From: Bacillota bacterium
GTDB taxonomy: Bacteria; Bacillota; UBA4882; UBA10575
Direction of reading: 5' to 3'
Length of the DNA stretch: 44,105 nt
NCBI GenBank assembly: GCA_012839115.1
Contig: DUNX01000063.1
Coordinates: 1 to 44,105, forward strand
Part shown: one piece after another, positions 7,792 to 16,053 of the stretch
Layout of the letters: the number at the start of each line of letters is the position of its first letter
How positions within the stretch are numbered: the stretch's first letter is position 1
Position numbers and translations under genes: made by a program
Notes under the pieces: model-generated
Told to the model about the DNA's origin: nothing
Databases searched by the model: none
What the model saw: the letters and a program-made list of their open reading frames with translations, nothing else

Positions 7792-9085
7792 ACAAACAGC
7801 CCGGCCTGAAGAAGCAGATATACTGGCCATCAATACCTGCTGCTTTATTCAGCCTGCCACCGAAGAATCCCTGGACCGGATTGTCGAGTATGCCCGCTAT
7901 AAAAAGGAAAACTGCCGTTTACTTGTGGTCTTGGGCTGTCTGCCCCAGAGATACGGCAGGCAATTGCTGGACCTTCTTCCGGAGGTGGACCTTTGGCTGG
8001 GGACCGGCGGGTATTCCCGCCTACCGGAACTGATCGGCGCCGCTCTTGCCCGCGACCGGGAAAATGGGAAAAGACCCGGGCTTTTTACTGTGGAAAAGCC
8101 GGGATGGTTACCGGAACCCGGATTGGCGCGGGTACTTTCCACCGCGCCGTACACGGCCTATGTTAAGATCGCCGAGGGTTGTGAGAACCATTGCCGGTAT
8201 TGCGTAATCCCAAGGATTCGCGGGCCTTACCGCAGCCGCCCGCCGGAGGAGATCGAACAAGAAGTGCGGGAGCTTGTCGACAGTGGGGTAAAAGAGATCA
8301 ACCTGGTGGCTCAGGATACAACCGCCTACGGGGTCGACCGGGAGGGCTGTTCCGCCCTCCCGCAACTCTTATCCAGGCTGGACCGGATCGAGGGCGATTT
8401 TTGGCTCCGGGTTTTGTACGCCTATCCCGACCGGGTTTCCGATGAACTGCTGGCTGTTTTTTACGGGAGCGAGCACCTCTGTGCTTATCTGGACCTGCCG
8501 TTGCAGCATATAAGCGGGAAAATCCTGAAGGCAATGGGCCGGCACTCCACGCCCGAGGGTATCCTCCGCTTACTGGAGAGGATCCGGCAACTGGTACCAG
8601 GGATGGCGCTGCGTACCACTTTCATTCTGGGGTATCCCGGGGAGACGGAAGAGGATTTTGACGGGCTCCTCAGTTTTTTGGATGTGGCCCGTTTTGACTG
8701 GGTGGGTGCTTTTCCCTATTTCCCGGAGGAAGGTACCCCGGCGGCCGTTTTGAAACCCCAGATTCCCCCGGCGGTACGGGAAAGGCGCCGGCAGGAACTC
8801 CTGGCGAAACAGGAAGCGATTACAGCAGAGAAGAACCGGGCTCTCTGCGGGAAACACCTTAAGGTCCTGGTAGAAAAGAATACGGCCGACGGGTGGGTGG
8901 GCCGTTCCTACCGGGAAGCGCCGGAGATTGACGGCCTGGTGAGGTTGGCGCCGGTGAACTTGCCTGCGCGTACACGCGTCGCGCGTACCCGCGCGATTAA
9001 CCCCGGGGATTTTCTCACCGTTGAAGTGACCGGCGCTGAAACCTATGAGGTATATGCGCGCCTACCGGCGGTTATGCCCCCGTAA
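7700..9085 (+). CDS. rimO: Ribosomal protein S12 methylthiotransferase RimO
   Basis: This 461-residue radical-SAM enzyme adds a methylthio group to an Asp of ribosomal protein S12. The N-terminal UPF0004 domain has LGCPKNQVDTE and INTCCFIQPATEES. The radical-SAM cluster motif is Cys161-x3-Cys165-x2-Cys168 (CENHCRYC), followed by PRIRGPYRSRP; later come YAYPDR and DLPLQHIS. The C-terminal TRAM domain holds GRSYREAPEIDG. The GTG at 7700 has GGAGGTG at correct spacing; GTG 7691 is an alternative. In the TRAM domain an Arg/Ala/Thr-rich insertion (LPARTRVARTRAI) is encoded by a GCGCGTAC-rich alternating tract at 8965-8996, where relatives have a short loop. Confidence 0.95.
   Translation: MLKIGWVALGCPKNQVDTEFMIGLMKESGYEQTARPEEADILAINTCCFIQPATEESLDRIVEYARYKKENCRLLVVLGCLPQRYGRQLLDLLPEVDLWLGTGGYSRLPELIGAALARDRENGKRPGLFTVEKPGWLPEPGLARVLSTAPYTAYVKIAEGCENHCRYCVIPRIRGPYRSRPPEEIEQEVRELVDSGVKEINLVAQDTTAYGVDREGCSALPQLLSRLDRIEGDFWLRVLYAYPDRVSDELLAVFYGSEHLCAYLDLPLQHISGKILKAMGRHSTPEGILRLLERIRQLVPGMALRTTFILGYPGETEEDFDGLLSFLDVARFDWVGAFPYFPEEGTPAAVLKPQIPPAVRERRRQELLAKQEAITAEKNRALCGKHLKVLVEKNTADGWVGRSYREAPEIDGLVRLAPVNLPARTRVARTRAINPGDFLTVEVTGAETYEVYARLPAVMPP
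8965..8996 (+). repeat. CG-rich alternating tract inside rimO
   Basis: Two copies of GCGCGTAC followed by A/C-CGCG lie in tandem within the TRAM-domain codons of rimO and read as Arg-Thr-Arg-Val-Ala-Arg-Thr-Arg. Nearly every step is pyrimidine-purine or purine-pyrimidine. It resembles tracts elsewhere in the window (11831, 23872, 36690, 42943, 43036, 43076). Confidence 0.7.
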
Positions 9086-9337
9086 GCACGTTTTTACACG
9101 GCGCTAATATGGGGTACATACCATGTGTGCCGGCCGGCGCGGCGGCGTCGAGAATAAGGCCAACGCACGCAGGCCAGTGGCGAAGACAAGTGGCAGGCCC
9201 AGTTGGACCGGAGGGGGAAAGGGTGAGACGGGCGCAGATTAGGGCGCGCGCAGAAGAAATTTGCGAGCAGGAAAGGAGAACCTGGCCGGAGTGTCGAAGT
9301 AATTTCAGGGAGTGAATATTTTAGGCCTGGTGATAAA

Positions 9338-9886
9338 ATGAGTTTAGCGAACTTTTTTACATGGTTAAGAATCCTCTTGACACCGGTATTAGTCGGTTTT
9401 CTTTTTTTATCAATTCCATATAAGCAGTATTTTGCCGCCGGTGTTTTTATTTTAGCCTGCCTTACTGATGGCTTGGACGGATATTTTGCCCGTATTCGCC
9501 GGGAGGTTACGCCGTTTGGGAAATTCCTTGATCCCCTGGCCGACAAGATTTTGATCGGCGCCGCTTTAATCAGTCTCTGGAGTTTGCATAAAGTCAGCGG
9601 TTGGGTGGTCTTTTTGATCCTGGGCCGCGAGATCTTAATCACAATCTTGCGGGTTTTTGCCTCCAGACGGGGAATTTCTGTGGCTGCCAGTATTTGGGGG
9701 AAGGTAAAGACAGTCACCCAAATTCCGGCGGTCTTATGGCTCATCCTGGACTGGCCGGGGGCCACAATCCTTCTGGGGGTAGCGGTCTTTTTTACCTTAT
9801 ATTCCGCTTTTGATTATATTATTAAATGGCGGCGGCTTTTGGCCGGGGAGAAACGTACCCGGGTGCGACAGGTCCCGCCAACCTGA
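9338..9886 (+). CDS. pgsA: CDP-diacylglycerol-glycerol-3-phosphate 3-phosphatidyltransferase
   Basis: The 182-residue membrane enzyme makes phosphatidylglycerol phosphate, the committed step to phosphatidylglycerol and cardiolipin. The CDP-alcohol phosphatidyltransferase motif D-G-x2-D-G-x-x-A-R-x8-G-x3-D-x3-D is present as TDGLDGYFARIRREVTPFG followed by KFLDPLADK. Several membrane helices surround it, and the N-terminal NFFTWLRILLTPVLV is typical of PgsA. The 252-nt spacer after rimO holds an open frame (9109-9315) without recognisable features; I found no promoter or terminator there. The gene ends only 2 nt from the end of the convergent aminotransferase gene. Confidence 0.93.
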   Translation: MSLANFFTWLRILLTPVLVGFLFLSIPYKQYFAAGVFILACLTDGLDGYFARIRREVTPFGKFLDPLADKILIGAALISLWSLHKVSGWVVFLILGREILITILRVFASRRGISVAASIWGKVKTVTQIPAVLWLILDWPGATILLGVAVFFTLYSAFDYIIKWRRLLAGEKRTRVRQVPPT

Positions 9887-9888
9887 AA

Positions 9889-11286
9889 TCATAAGAAAAA
9901 GCTTTCCCGGTGCCGGTCAAGCCGGACCTGGTAATCCTCGCCCGGAGGCCGGTATTCCCCGGTTAACGGGTTTACGCGGTAACTCTTCTTTATTTTCTCC
10001 TCTTCTTCCCGCAAAAAGAATAAGGCGGCAATCAGCCGGTCCACTTCTTCCCTGGTGTTATAAAAGCCAAAACTAACCCTGACCATCCCCGGAAGATCCT
10101 GTTTTTTTCCGGCGGCGATCTGCTCTTCATAGGTGGTGATCGCTTCTGGCGAGAGCCGCAACAGGTGATGGACATAAGGCCGGGCGCAAAAACAGCCGTG
10201 ACGGACGCCGATTCCCGCTTCATAGGCCAGGGCCGCAGCAACAAGGCCATGGGGTATTCCTTCCAGATTAAAGGTGATCACCCCCACCCGGGGTGTAACA
10301 GTGGGCGGGGGGCCATAAAGGTGGATACCCGGCACCGTTGCCAGGCGGTTATAAGCATATTTGGTCAGGTTTTCTTCGTAGGTGGCCAGAGCGGGGAAAT
10401 CATGCTCCTGCAGCCATTGTAAGGCTTTGGCCACGGCATAAGCACCGATTAAATTGGGCGTACCGGCCTCTTCCCGTTCCGGAGGAGGGGCAAAAAGGAT
10501 GCGGGTTTTGGAAACAGCCGCCACCGTACCGCCACCGGTCAACTCGGGAAAACCTTTGGTAAAGGCTGTTGCCGGACCCAGGAGGACGCCGGCGCCAAAA
10601 GGGGCGTACAATTTATGGCCGGAAAAGGCGATAAAGTCCGGGGCTTCACCGGAACGGAGGTGAAGCGGCCGGTGGGGTACGAGTTGCGCCGCATCGACCA
10701 AGAAGGTGGCGCCGTAATAATGGGCCATTTCCGCAATGGTCCGCAGGGGGTTAATGATTCCTGTGACATTGGAGGCGCCGCAGAGTGTGACCAGGGCTAC
10801 CTGGTTATTTTTTAACTTGTTTTCCAGGTCACCCAGGTCCAGCCGGCCGTCGGGGGTCAATTCTGTAAAGAGGGTTTTCCGCTTTAGCCGCCAAGGGAGA
10901 TCGTTGGAATGGTGTTCCATACGTGAGGCCAGAATTACCTGGCCTCGCCGGGTTCGTAGACGATAGGAGAGCTTATTCAAGGCCTCAGTGGCGTTCTTAA
11001 CAAAAATCACCAAGTCCTTTCCGGGATCAGCCCCGAAAAAACGCGTAATATAATCGCGGGCGCGGTTGTAAATGCCGGTGGAGAGTTGGGATTTGTAACC
11101 AAATCCCCGGTGGACACTGGAATACCAGGGAAGAAGAGCATTGATCGCGTTAACGACAGCCTTTAGTGGCGGAGTGGTGGCGGCATTATCAAAATTTACA
11201 TAAACCAACCGGCGCCCGTCTCTGAGAGGGACATCTTCGTTAAGGCCTAAAAATTCCGAGCGCAAAAGTGCGACCTTGGCCGGCAT
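9889..11286 (-). CDS. Class V aminotransferase / cysteine desulfurase-like protein
   Basis: The 465-residue PLP enzyme resembles SufS/CsdA-type cysteine desulfurases: FDNAATTPP at the N-terminus, SRMEHHSNDLPW, VDAAQLVPH, and the PLP lysine in FSGHKLYAPFGAG (Lys225). The desulfurase loop reads RHGCFCARP, placing Cys367 where the catalytic Cys of SufS sits. It is longer than SufS (about 405 residues), with a C-terminal extension ending YRPPGEDYQVRLDRHRES. The ATG has a GCGGGGGG ribosome site. No Fe-S assembly gene is nearby, so it may instead be one of the stand-alone desulfurase-like or selenocysteine-lyase-like proteins. Substrate is unknown. Confidence 0.8.
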   Translation of the reverse strand: MPAKVALLRSEFLGLNEDVPLRDGRRLVYVNFDNAATTPPLKAVVNAINALLPWYSSVHRGFGYKSQLSTGIYNRARDYITRFFGADPGKDLVIFVKNATEALNKLSYRLRTRRGQVILASRMEHHSNDLPWRLKRKTLFTELTPDGRLDLGDLENKLKNNQVALVTLCGASNVTGIINPLRTIAEMAHYYGATFLVDAAQLVPHRPLHLRSGEAPDFIAFSGHKLYAPFGAGVLLGPATAFTKGFPELTGGGTVAAVSKTRILFAPPPEREEAGTPNLIGAYAVAKALQWLQEHDFPALATYEENLTKYAYNRLATVPGIHLYGPPPTVTPRVGVITFNLEGIPHGLVAAALAYEAGIGVRHGCFCARPYVHHLLRLSPEAITTYEEQIAAGKKQDLPGMVRVSFGFYNTREEVDRLIAALFFLREEEEKIKKSYRVNPLTGEYRPPGEDYQVRLDRHRESFFL

Positions 11287-11465
11287 TTTTTCCCCCCGCT
11301 TGCATACGTTTTTCCGGAGGTATTATCATATGCGGTTTTTATCATTGGGGGTACCGGGGATGGAATGACCGGCAGGTTACCCCGGAGTTTCCAGGGATTC
11401 AACGGATTATCTCCCCTCTAGCTGGACAAATTAAGGGTAGACCAAATAGAAAGGGGGGTCAAAAG

Positions 11466-11804
11466 ATGGCAGCCGGTCAAAAAAGTAATACTCTTGTCTA
11501 TGCCCAGGCCAAAAAGGCTCTCGATCAGATGAAGTATGAGATCTCCAGGGAATTGAATATTGATACTTCGCCGATTCAAGGGGACTACTGGGGTTACATG
11601 ACCGCACGGGACTGCGGGGCCATCGGCGGGCATATGGTGAAAAGGATGATTGAAGCCGCCGAACGGACCCTGGCTCAACAAACGGCCCAGAATGTTCAAG
11701 CCGGATTCCGGGCCGGACTGGCCGAGCAGAATAAGAACCAGCAGCAAACCCAATATAATCCCAATCCCAATCTCAATCTCTCCAATCTGGATCAGCAATA
11801 CTAA
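11466..11804 (+). CDS. Alpha/beta-type small acid-soluble spore protein
   Basis: The 112-residue protein carries the SASP alpha/beta core: MKYEISRELNI, with the Glu-Ile bond that germination protease would cut, and YWGYMTARDCGAIGGHMVKR followed by MIEAAE. These proteins coat spore DNA and protect it from UV and heat, then serve as an amino-acid store at germination. After the core comes an unusual Gln/Asn-rich tail (NKNQQQTQYNPNPNLNLSNL) of about 25 residues. The frame is open from 11268, but ATG 11466 follows AAAGGGGGG and gives the standard start. Expression would be expected from sigma-G in the forespore; I could not find a convincing sigma-G promoter. A clear terminator follows. Confidence 0.95.
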   Translation: MAAGQKSNTLVYAQAKKALDQMKYEISRELNIDTSPIQGDYWGYMTARDCGAIGGHMVKRMIEAAERTLAQQTAQNVQAGFRAGLAEQNKNQQQTQYNPNPNLNLSNLDQQY

Positions 11805-11830
11805 GCCGTATTTAAAGCAAACGGTAGTTT

Positions 11831-11848
11831 CGCGCGCGTGTGCGCGCG
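11831..11848. repeat. Alternating CG/TG tract, potential Z-DNA or hairpin
   Basis: CGCGCGCG-TGTG-CGCGCG is eighteen consecutive pyrimidine-purine steps and can fold into a 7-bp hairpin with loop GTGT. It lies between the spore-protein stop codon and its terminator. Confidence 0.75.
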
Positions 11849-11852
11849 GCAA

Positions 11853-11880
11853 GGCAGCCCCGTGCAGGGGCTGCCTTTTT
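11853..11880 (+). terminator. Rho-independent terminator of the spore protein gene
   Basis: A perfect 9-bp stem, GGCAGCCCC (11853-11861) with GGGGCTGCC (11867-11875), has a 5-nt loop and is followed by TTTTT (11876-11880). It ends the spore-protein transcript ahead of the convergent synthase gene. Confidence 0.93.
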
Positions 11881-11977
11881 GATTCCTTCCTCATCGCCGT
11901 GTTCGTTTGCCGTTTGCGCGCGCGTCTTGCCAAGATAAAAGGAAAACTATAAAATAAAGGGGACAAGGCACAAGGGG

Positions 11978-13225
11978 CTAAATCAGGCCATGCTTTTTCC
12001 CTGCTTTCTCCAAGACGGCCAGGGTGTCATCAAGGTCTTCCCGGGTGTGAGTGGCCATCAGCGACAGCCGCAGGCGGGAGAGTTTTTTTGGAACCGCCGG
12101 ATAGTAAACGGAGTTAACGAAGATCCCCGCCTCATGGATCTCCTTGCTCATTAATTTGAGGATCCTTTCGTCACCGACGATAATGGGGATGATGGCTGTC
12201 CGGGCGTTCCCCAGATCGAACCCCATTTTTTTCAGGTTGCCGAGCATATAATCGATATTCTGCCAAAGTTTTTCCCGGAGTTCCGGTTCGGTCTGGATAA
12301 CGTCAAGCGCGGCGATTAGCCCGCCGGTGACCGCCGGGGGCAAAGCGGTGGAGAACATGTAGGATCGGGCATAAAAGCGCAGGTAATTTACGACTTTACG
12401 GGAAGAAGCGACAAAACCGCCCACTCCGGCCAGGGCTTTGCTGAGTGTCCCGGCGACCACATCGATCTGGCCTTCCATATGGAAATGTTCGGGGGTGCCG
12501 CGCCCGTTTTCGCCGATGACCCCCGTGGCATGGGCTTCGTCAATCATTATTCTGGCGCCGTATTTATCCGCCAGTTTCTTGATTTCGGGCAGGGGCGAGA
12601 TATCACCGTCCATACTAAAGACCCCGTCCACAATGATCAGCTTGCCCTGGAACTCCCGGTCGCAACTGGCGAGGACTTTTTCCAGGCTTTCCATGTCATT
12701 ATGGCGGAAGGCGCGCAGGGTTCCCCCGGAAAGCCGGCAACCGTCGATAAGGCTGGCGTGGTTAAGCCGGTCGTTGATGGCGACATCATCCTTGCGCACC
12801 AGGGCGGAGACACAACCGACATTGGCGGAATAACCGGAGGTAAAGATGATGGCGTCTTCGCATCCTTTTATTGCCGCCAGTTTTTGCTCCAACTCCCTGT
12901 GCAGATCCAGGGTGCCGCCGAATAAAGGAACACTGCCCGCGCCGATGCCAAATTTTTCTAACGCACGGCGGGCCGCCTCTTTCACCCGCGGATGGGTGGT
13001 CAGGCCGAGATAATTATTGGAAGCCATCATCACCATTTCCCGTTCGGTATTGGTGTAATTGTCCAAAATTTTAACCCGGCGCTCTGAGGGACTGCTCAGA
13101 ATCCGGTGCCAGTGGTGGAATTTGTTGTTAATCAGATTTTCAGTAAAGGCAAAGAACGGGCGGGTCTTGGCCAGGATATCCCGGTCCGGAAGTTCAAGAA
13201 AGTCCGTTAGATTTTTGTCTTCCAA
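11978..13225 (-). CDS. Alpha-oxoamine synthase (KBL/BioF/serine palmitoyltransferase-like)
   Basis: This 415-residue PLP enzyme belongs to the family that condenses an acyl-CoA with an amino acid and releases CO2. Signatures are SNNYLGLTTHP, FTSGYSANVG, NHASLIDGCRLS (His156), VDGVFSMDGDI, the DEAH block at 229-232, and the PLP lysine in GTLSKALAGVGG (Lys263). Several segments (HNDMESLEK, YLRFYARSYMFS, RLSLMATHTREDLD) recall bacterial serine palmitoyltransferases as much as glycine acetyltransferase or BioF. An N-terminal extension of about 50 residues is also present. The start codon is TTG, with GGGGGAGAG upstream. No biotin or threonine-degradation gene is adjacent, so the substrate is open. 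Confidence 0.85.
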   Translation of the reverse strand: MEDKNLTDFLELPDRDILAKTRPFFAFTENLINNKFHHWHRILSSPSERRVKILDNYTNTEREMVMMASNNYLGLTTHPRVKEAARRALEKFGIGAGSVPLFGGTLDLHRELEQKLAAIKGCEDAIIFTSGYSANVGCVSALVRKDDVAINDRLNHASLIDGCRLSGGTLRAFRHNDMESLEKVLASCDREFQGKLIIVDGVFSMDGDISPLPEIKKLADKYGARIMIDEAHATGVIGENGRGTPEHFHMEGQIDVVAGTLSKALAGVGGFVASSRKVVNYLRFYARSYMFSTALPPAVTGGLIAALDVIQTEPELREKLWQNIDYMLGNLKKMGFDLGNARTAIIPIIVGDERILKLMSKEIHEAGIFVNSVYYPAVPKKLSRLRLSLMATHTREDLDDTLAVLEKAGKKHGLI

Positions 13226-13355
13226 ATTTATTGTGCTCTCCCCCTTTTCATTTTTATTCTGGCTTATCTTTTTGATTGTAACCCATTTTTTCCATCAGGG
13301 TCAAGGGGGCAAAAAAGAAAGAAGGCGCGTGCGCGCGACGGGAGGAGTGAAGTCA

Positions 13356-14489
13356 ATGCCTGTTTTTGAGTTGAATACCCGTTTGGTCTGGGGGTGGGAT
13401 GCCTTCCACCGGTTGCCGGAAGAGATCGCCCGTATTGGCCGGCGGCCCCTGGTCGTGGTTGGCTCCTCGGCCGCGGGAACCGGGCTCCAGGAAAAGTTGG
13501 ACTCTTTATGTAAAGATAACCTGGGCGAAGTTTTTATTGCCGGGAAAGGCGAACCGGACCTGGCAATGGTGAACCGGGGGGTGGCAACCGGGCGTTTGTT
13601 CCAACCCGATCTGCTGGTGGGGATCGGCGGCGGGAGCGTTATGGATACGGCTAAAGCCCTGGCCGCGTTGATCCCCAACCCCGGGGCGGTGGAGGAGTAT
13701 TTTTACGGCCGGGCGCTAAAAGAACCGCCACTACCGGTCATTGCCGTACCCACGCTTTTTGGCTCCGGGGCGGAGGTATCCTTTAACGCGGTTTTGCTGG
13801 ACACAAAAACCATGACCAAACAGAGCCTGCGGGATCCCAGGCTTTTGCCCCGCACGGCTGTGGTTGACCCGGAGTTGGGCCGTACGGCCCCGCAGGAACC
13901 GGTGGTCTATGCGGCCCTGGACGGGCTGACCCAGGGAATCGAGGCTTTTGTCTCCCGGCAGGCCAACTTCTTTTCGGATCTGTTTGCCCGGGAAGCCGTG
14001 GTCAGGTTCGGACAGGCCTTGGCCGGAATCAACCGGGGCCTTCCCCTCCAGGAGGTCCTGGCGGACCTGGCTTACGGAAGTACTTGTGGCGGTGTGGCCA
14101 TGGCCGCCGCCCGGCTGGGGGCGGTCCACGGTTTGGCCCACCCCGTAGGGGTTTTCTACGGCCAACCCCACGGGAAGGTTTGTGCTTCGCTTTTACCTGC
14201 TTTTATGCGGTTTAACCTCCCGGCGGCAGCCGGAAAATATGCGGTCTTAACCGCCGCCCTGGGTATAGAAGCCTACGGTGATGAACTGGACAAAGCAGCG
14301 GCGCTGGTCAAGTTCATAATTACGCTCAACCGGAAGCTGGGGATCCCCTTATCCTGGCGGGATTTGGGAGTAAAGAAAGAAGACTTCCCGGAGCTGGTGG
14401 AAAAAAGCCTGCCTTCCGGTTCGCTGCAGGCCAACCCAAGGCCGGTCGGGAGGGAGGACCTGTTTAAGATCTTGGAAGAGAACTGGTAG
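13356..14489 (+). CDS. Iron-type alcohol dehydrogenase family protein
   Basis: The 377-residue protein has the group III (iron-containing) alcohol dehydrogenase fold: VGIGGGSVMDTAKALA for NAD(P), PVIAVPTLFGSGAEVS, and the metal region. Of the four usual metal ligands, Asp189, His258 and His272 are present (DGLTQGIEAF, VHGLAHPVG, QPHGKV), but the position normally His in D-A-L-T-H is Gln193. Metal preference or activity may therefore differ. ATG 13356 follows GGGAGGAG; GTG 13347 is an alternative start. The gene is transcribed away from the alpha-oxoamine synthase. A GCGCGTGCGCGCG tract sits just upstream. The substrate cannot be read from the sequence. Confidence 0.88.
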   Translation: MPVFELNTRLVWGWDAFHRLPEEIARIGRRPLVVVGSSAAGTGLQEKLDSLCKDNLGEVFIAGKGEPDLAMVNRGVATGRLFQPDLLVGIGGGSVMDTAKALAALIPNPGAVEEYFYGRALKEPPLPVIAVPTLFGSGAEVSFNAVLLDTKTMTKQSLRDPRLLPRTAVVDPELGRTAPQEPVVYAALDGLTQGIEAFVSRQANFFSDLFAREAVVRFGQALAGINRGLPLQEVLADLAYGSTCGGVAMAAARLGAVHGLAHPVGVFYGQPHGKVCASLLPAFMRFNLPAAAGKYAVLTAALGIEAYGDELDKAAALVKFIITLNRKLGIPLSWRDLGVKKEDFPELVEKSLPSGSLQANPRPVGREDLFKILEENW

Positions 14490-14561
14490 ATTCCAGATGT
14501 AAGGCGGAGTTAAACAGGAGATCTTTTTCACAAAAAAATGATTTATTTTTCCGGTGTATTC

Positions 14562-14570
14562 TGGTATAAT
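14562..14570 (+). promoter_or_regulatory. Extended -10 promoter for the polyamine genes
   Basis: TG-G-TATAAT (14562-14570) is a perfect extended -10 element, 70 nt before the arginine decarboxylase ATG. The -35 region is poor (TTTATT at 14542), as is common for extended -10 promoters. Confidence 0.6.
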
Positions 14571-14640
14571 CATTTGGATATTACAACTCTTATCATCAGG
14601 GATCAGCGCACATGCGACTGAACAAGGAGGATGAAAACGG

Positions 14641-15108
14641 ATGTTACCTACTTTACCTACCCCCAGAAAATTTACCCTACTGGCAGGCGCCGCGGAAGGT
14701 GGTACGAAGCTCAACGCCTTTGACAATGCCCTGCTGGCAGCAGGGATTGGCAATCTGAACTTGCTGAGGGTCAGCAGCATTCTTCCTCCTGAGGCGGAAT
14801 ATGTTGAAAAACTGAATATTCCTCCCGGGTCGCTGACACCTACAGCTTACGGCGCCCTCGCCAGCGACCAGCCGGGGGAAGTGATCTCCGCTGCGGTGGG
14901 GGTTGGTTTTTCCACCAATTCTTTTGGTGTAATCATGGAGTATTCCGGCTGTTGCGAACAGACAGAGACGGAAGAAAAGATCCGGTTTATGCTGGAGAAC
15001 GCCTTCCGGCAACGGGGGATTAAGTTAGAGAAGACCATGGTCAAGGGGATCCAGTGGAAAGTGGAGAAAATCGGCGCGGTCTTTGCCGGCGTTGCCCTTT
15101 GGTACTAA
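14641..15108 (+). CDS. pdaD: Pyruvoyl-dependent arginine decarboxylase
   Basis: The 155-residue proenzyme decarboxylates arginine to agmatine. It is typical in size and shows FTLLAGAAEGGTKLNAFDNA, the self-cleavage site NLLRVSSILPP (between Ser45 and Ser46, which becomes the pyruvoyl group), PTAYGALASDQPGE, and the late EKTMVKGIQWKVEKIG. No PLP is needed. The gene begins a polyamine set: spermidine synthase follows 27 nt after its stop, and agmatinase lies further on. Together they give the arginine-agmatine-putrescine route. An AACAAGGAGGATG ribosome site precedes the ATG. Confidence 0.95.
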   Translation: MLPTLPTPRKFTLLAGAAEGGTKLNAFDNALLAAGIGNLNLLRVSSILPPEAEYVEKLNIPPGSLTPTAYGALASDQPGEVISAAVGVGFSTNSFGVIMEYSGCCEQTETEEKIRFMLENAFRQRGIKLEKTMVKGIQWKVEKIGAVFAGVALWY

Positions 15109-15135
15109 TTTGGTACTAAAAAGAGGTGATTGATG

Positions 15136-15963
15136 ATGGAGTTATGGTTTACGGAGAAACAAACGCCCAGCCTTGCCCTGTCTTGTCTGGTGAAGAGCAC
15201 GGTTTACCGGGAGAAAACCAAATATCAGGACCTAGCCATATTGGATACGGTTGAGTACGGACGGATGCTGGCCCTGGACGGGATCATCATGACCACCGAA
15301 AAGGATGAGTTTTTTTACCATGAGATGATCACCCATGTTGCCATGCATACGCATGCCCGTCCGGAACAGGTATTGGTGGTGGGAGGCGGTGACGGCGGCA
15401 CGGTCCGGGAAGTGTTGAAGCACCCGACGGTCTCCCGGGTAGTCCTGGCGGAGATTGACGAAGGTGTGGTCAACGCCGCCCGTAAATACCTCCCCACCTT
15501 GGCACAGGGCCTTTCCGACCCGCGGGTGGAGATTCAGATCACCGACGCCATCGTCTATGTCCGGGAACACCCTGGTGAATTTGATGTGGTGATTGTGGAC
15601 TCCACGGACCCAATCGGGCCGGGGGTGGGCCTCTTTACCAGGGAGTTTTACCAGGACGTGGCTAAAGCCTTAAAAGACGGAGGCATTATGGTGGCACAGA
15701 CCGAATCGCCGGTTAACAATAAGGATTTAATCCAGAAAATCCACCGCAACCTGCAGGGGGTTTTCCCGCTGATCCGCCTTTACCTGGGGCCGGTCCCGAC
15801 CTACCCCAGCGGTTTATGGAGTTATACTCTATGCTCGAAAGGCCCGGATCCGGTGGCCGTACCCGACGGGAAGTTTTTGGCTTTGGAGACCAAATATTAT
15901 ACACCGGAAGTCCACCGGTCGGCTTTTGCCCTTCCCCTGTTTGTCAAGGAGTGGTTGGGCTGA
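15136..15963 (+). CDS. speE: Spermidine synthase (polyamine aminopropyltransferase)
   Basis: The 275-residue enzyme transfers an aminopropyl group from decarboxylated S-adenosylmethionine to putrescine. The N-terminus MELWFTEKQTP matches the Bacillus SpeE start, so ATG 15136 is preferred over ATG 15133 and TTG 15130. Other landmarks are LDGIIMTTEKDEFFYHEM, VLVVGGGDGGTVREVLKH, and VIVDSTDPIGPGVGLFTREF, which holds the catalytic Asp. AdoMet decarboxylase (SpeD) is not in the window. Because agmatine is made next door, the enzyme could also aminopropylate agmatine, as some thermophile homologues do; the sequence alone does not decide. The 90-nt spacer downstream contains small GC-rich stem-loops but no T-run. 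Confidence 0.94.
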   Translation: MELWFTEKQTPSLALSCLVKSTVYREKTKYQDLAILDTVEYGRMLALDGIIMTTEKDEFFYHEMITHVAMHTHARPEQVLVVGGGDGGTVREVLKHPTVSRVVLAEIDEGVVNAARKYLPTLAQGLSDPRVEIQITDAIVYVREHPGEFDVVIVDSTDPIGPGVGLFTREFYQDVAKALKDGGIMVAQTESPVNNKDLIQKIHRNLQGVFPLIRLYLGPVPTYPSGLWSYTLCSKGPDPVAVPDGKFLALETKYYTPEVHRSAFALPLFVKEWLG

Positions 15964-16053
15964 TCCCAGCGGCTAGGCACCGCTAGTCAAAGGCTAACAC
16001 AGACCGGCCACGGGCCGGCAGTGGGGTGGCCGTAGGATAGCCGTAGTCATAGG

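Noticed and set aside
9109-9315. 68-codon open frame between rimO and pgsA
   Set aside because: No recognisable domain and no ribosome site. The Arg/Ala-rich content comes from CG-rich sequence. I leave this spacer without a gene.
11283-11330. Possible sigma-G promoter (GCAT and CATA elements) for the spore protein gene
   Set aside because: Spacing between the candidate boxes (15 or 20 nt) does not fit the usual 17-18 nt, and they overlap the start region of the divergent aminotransferase gene.
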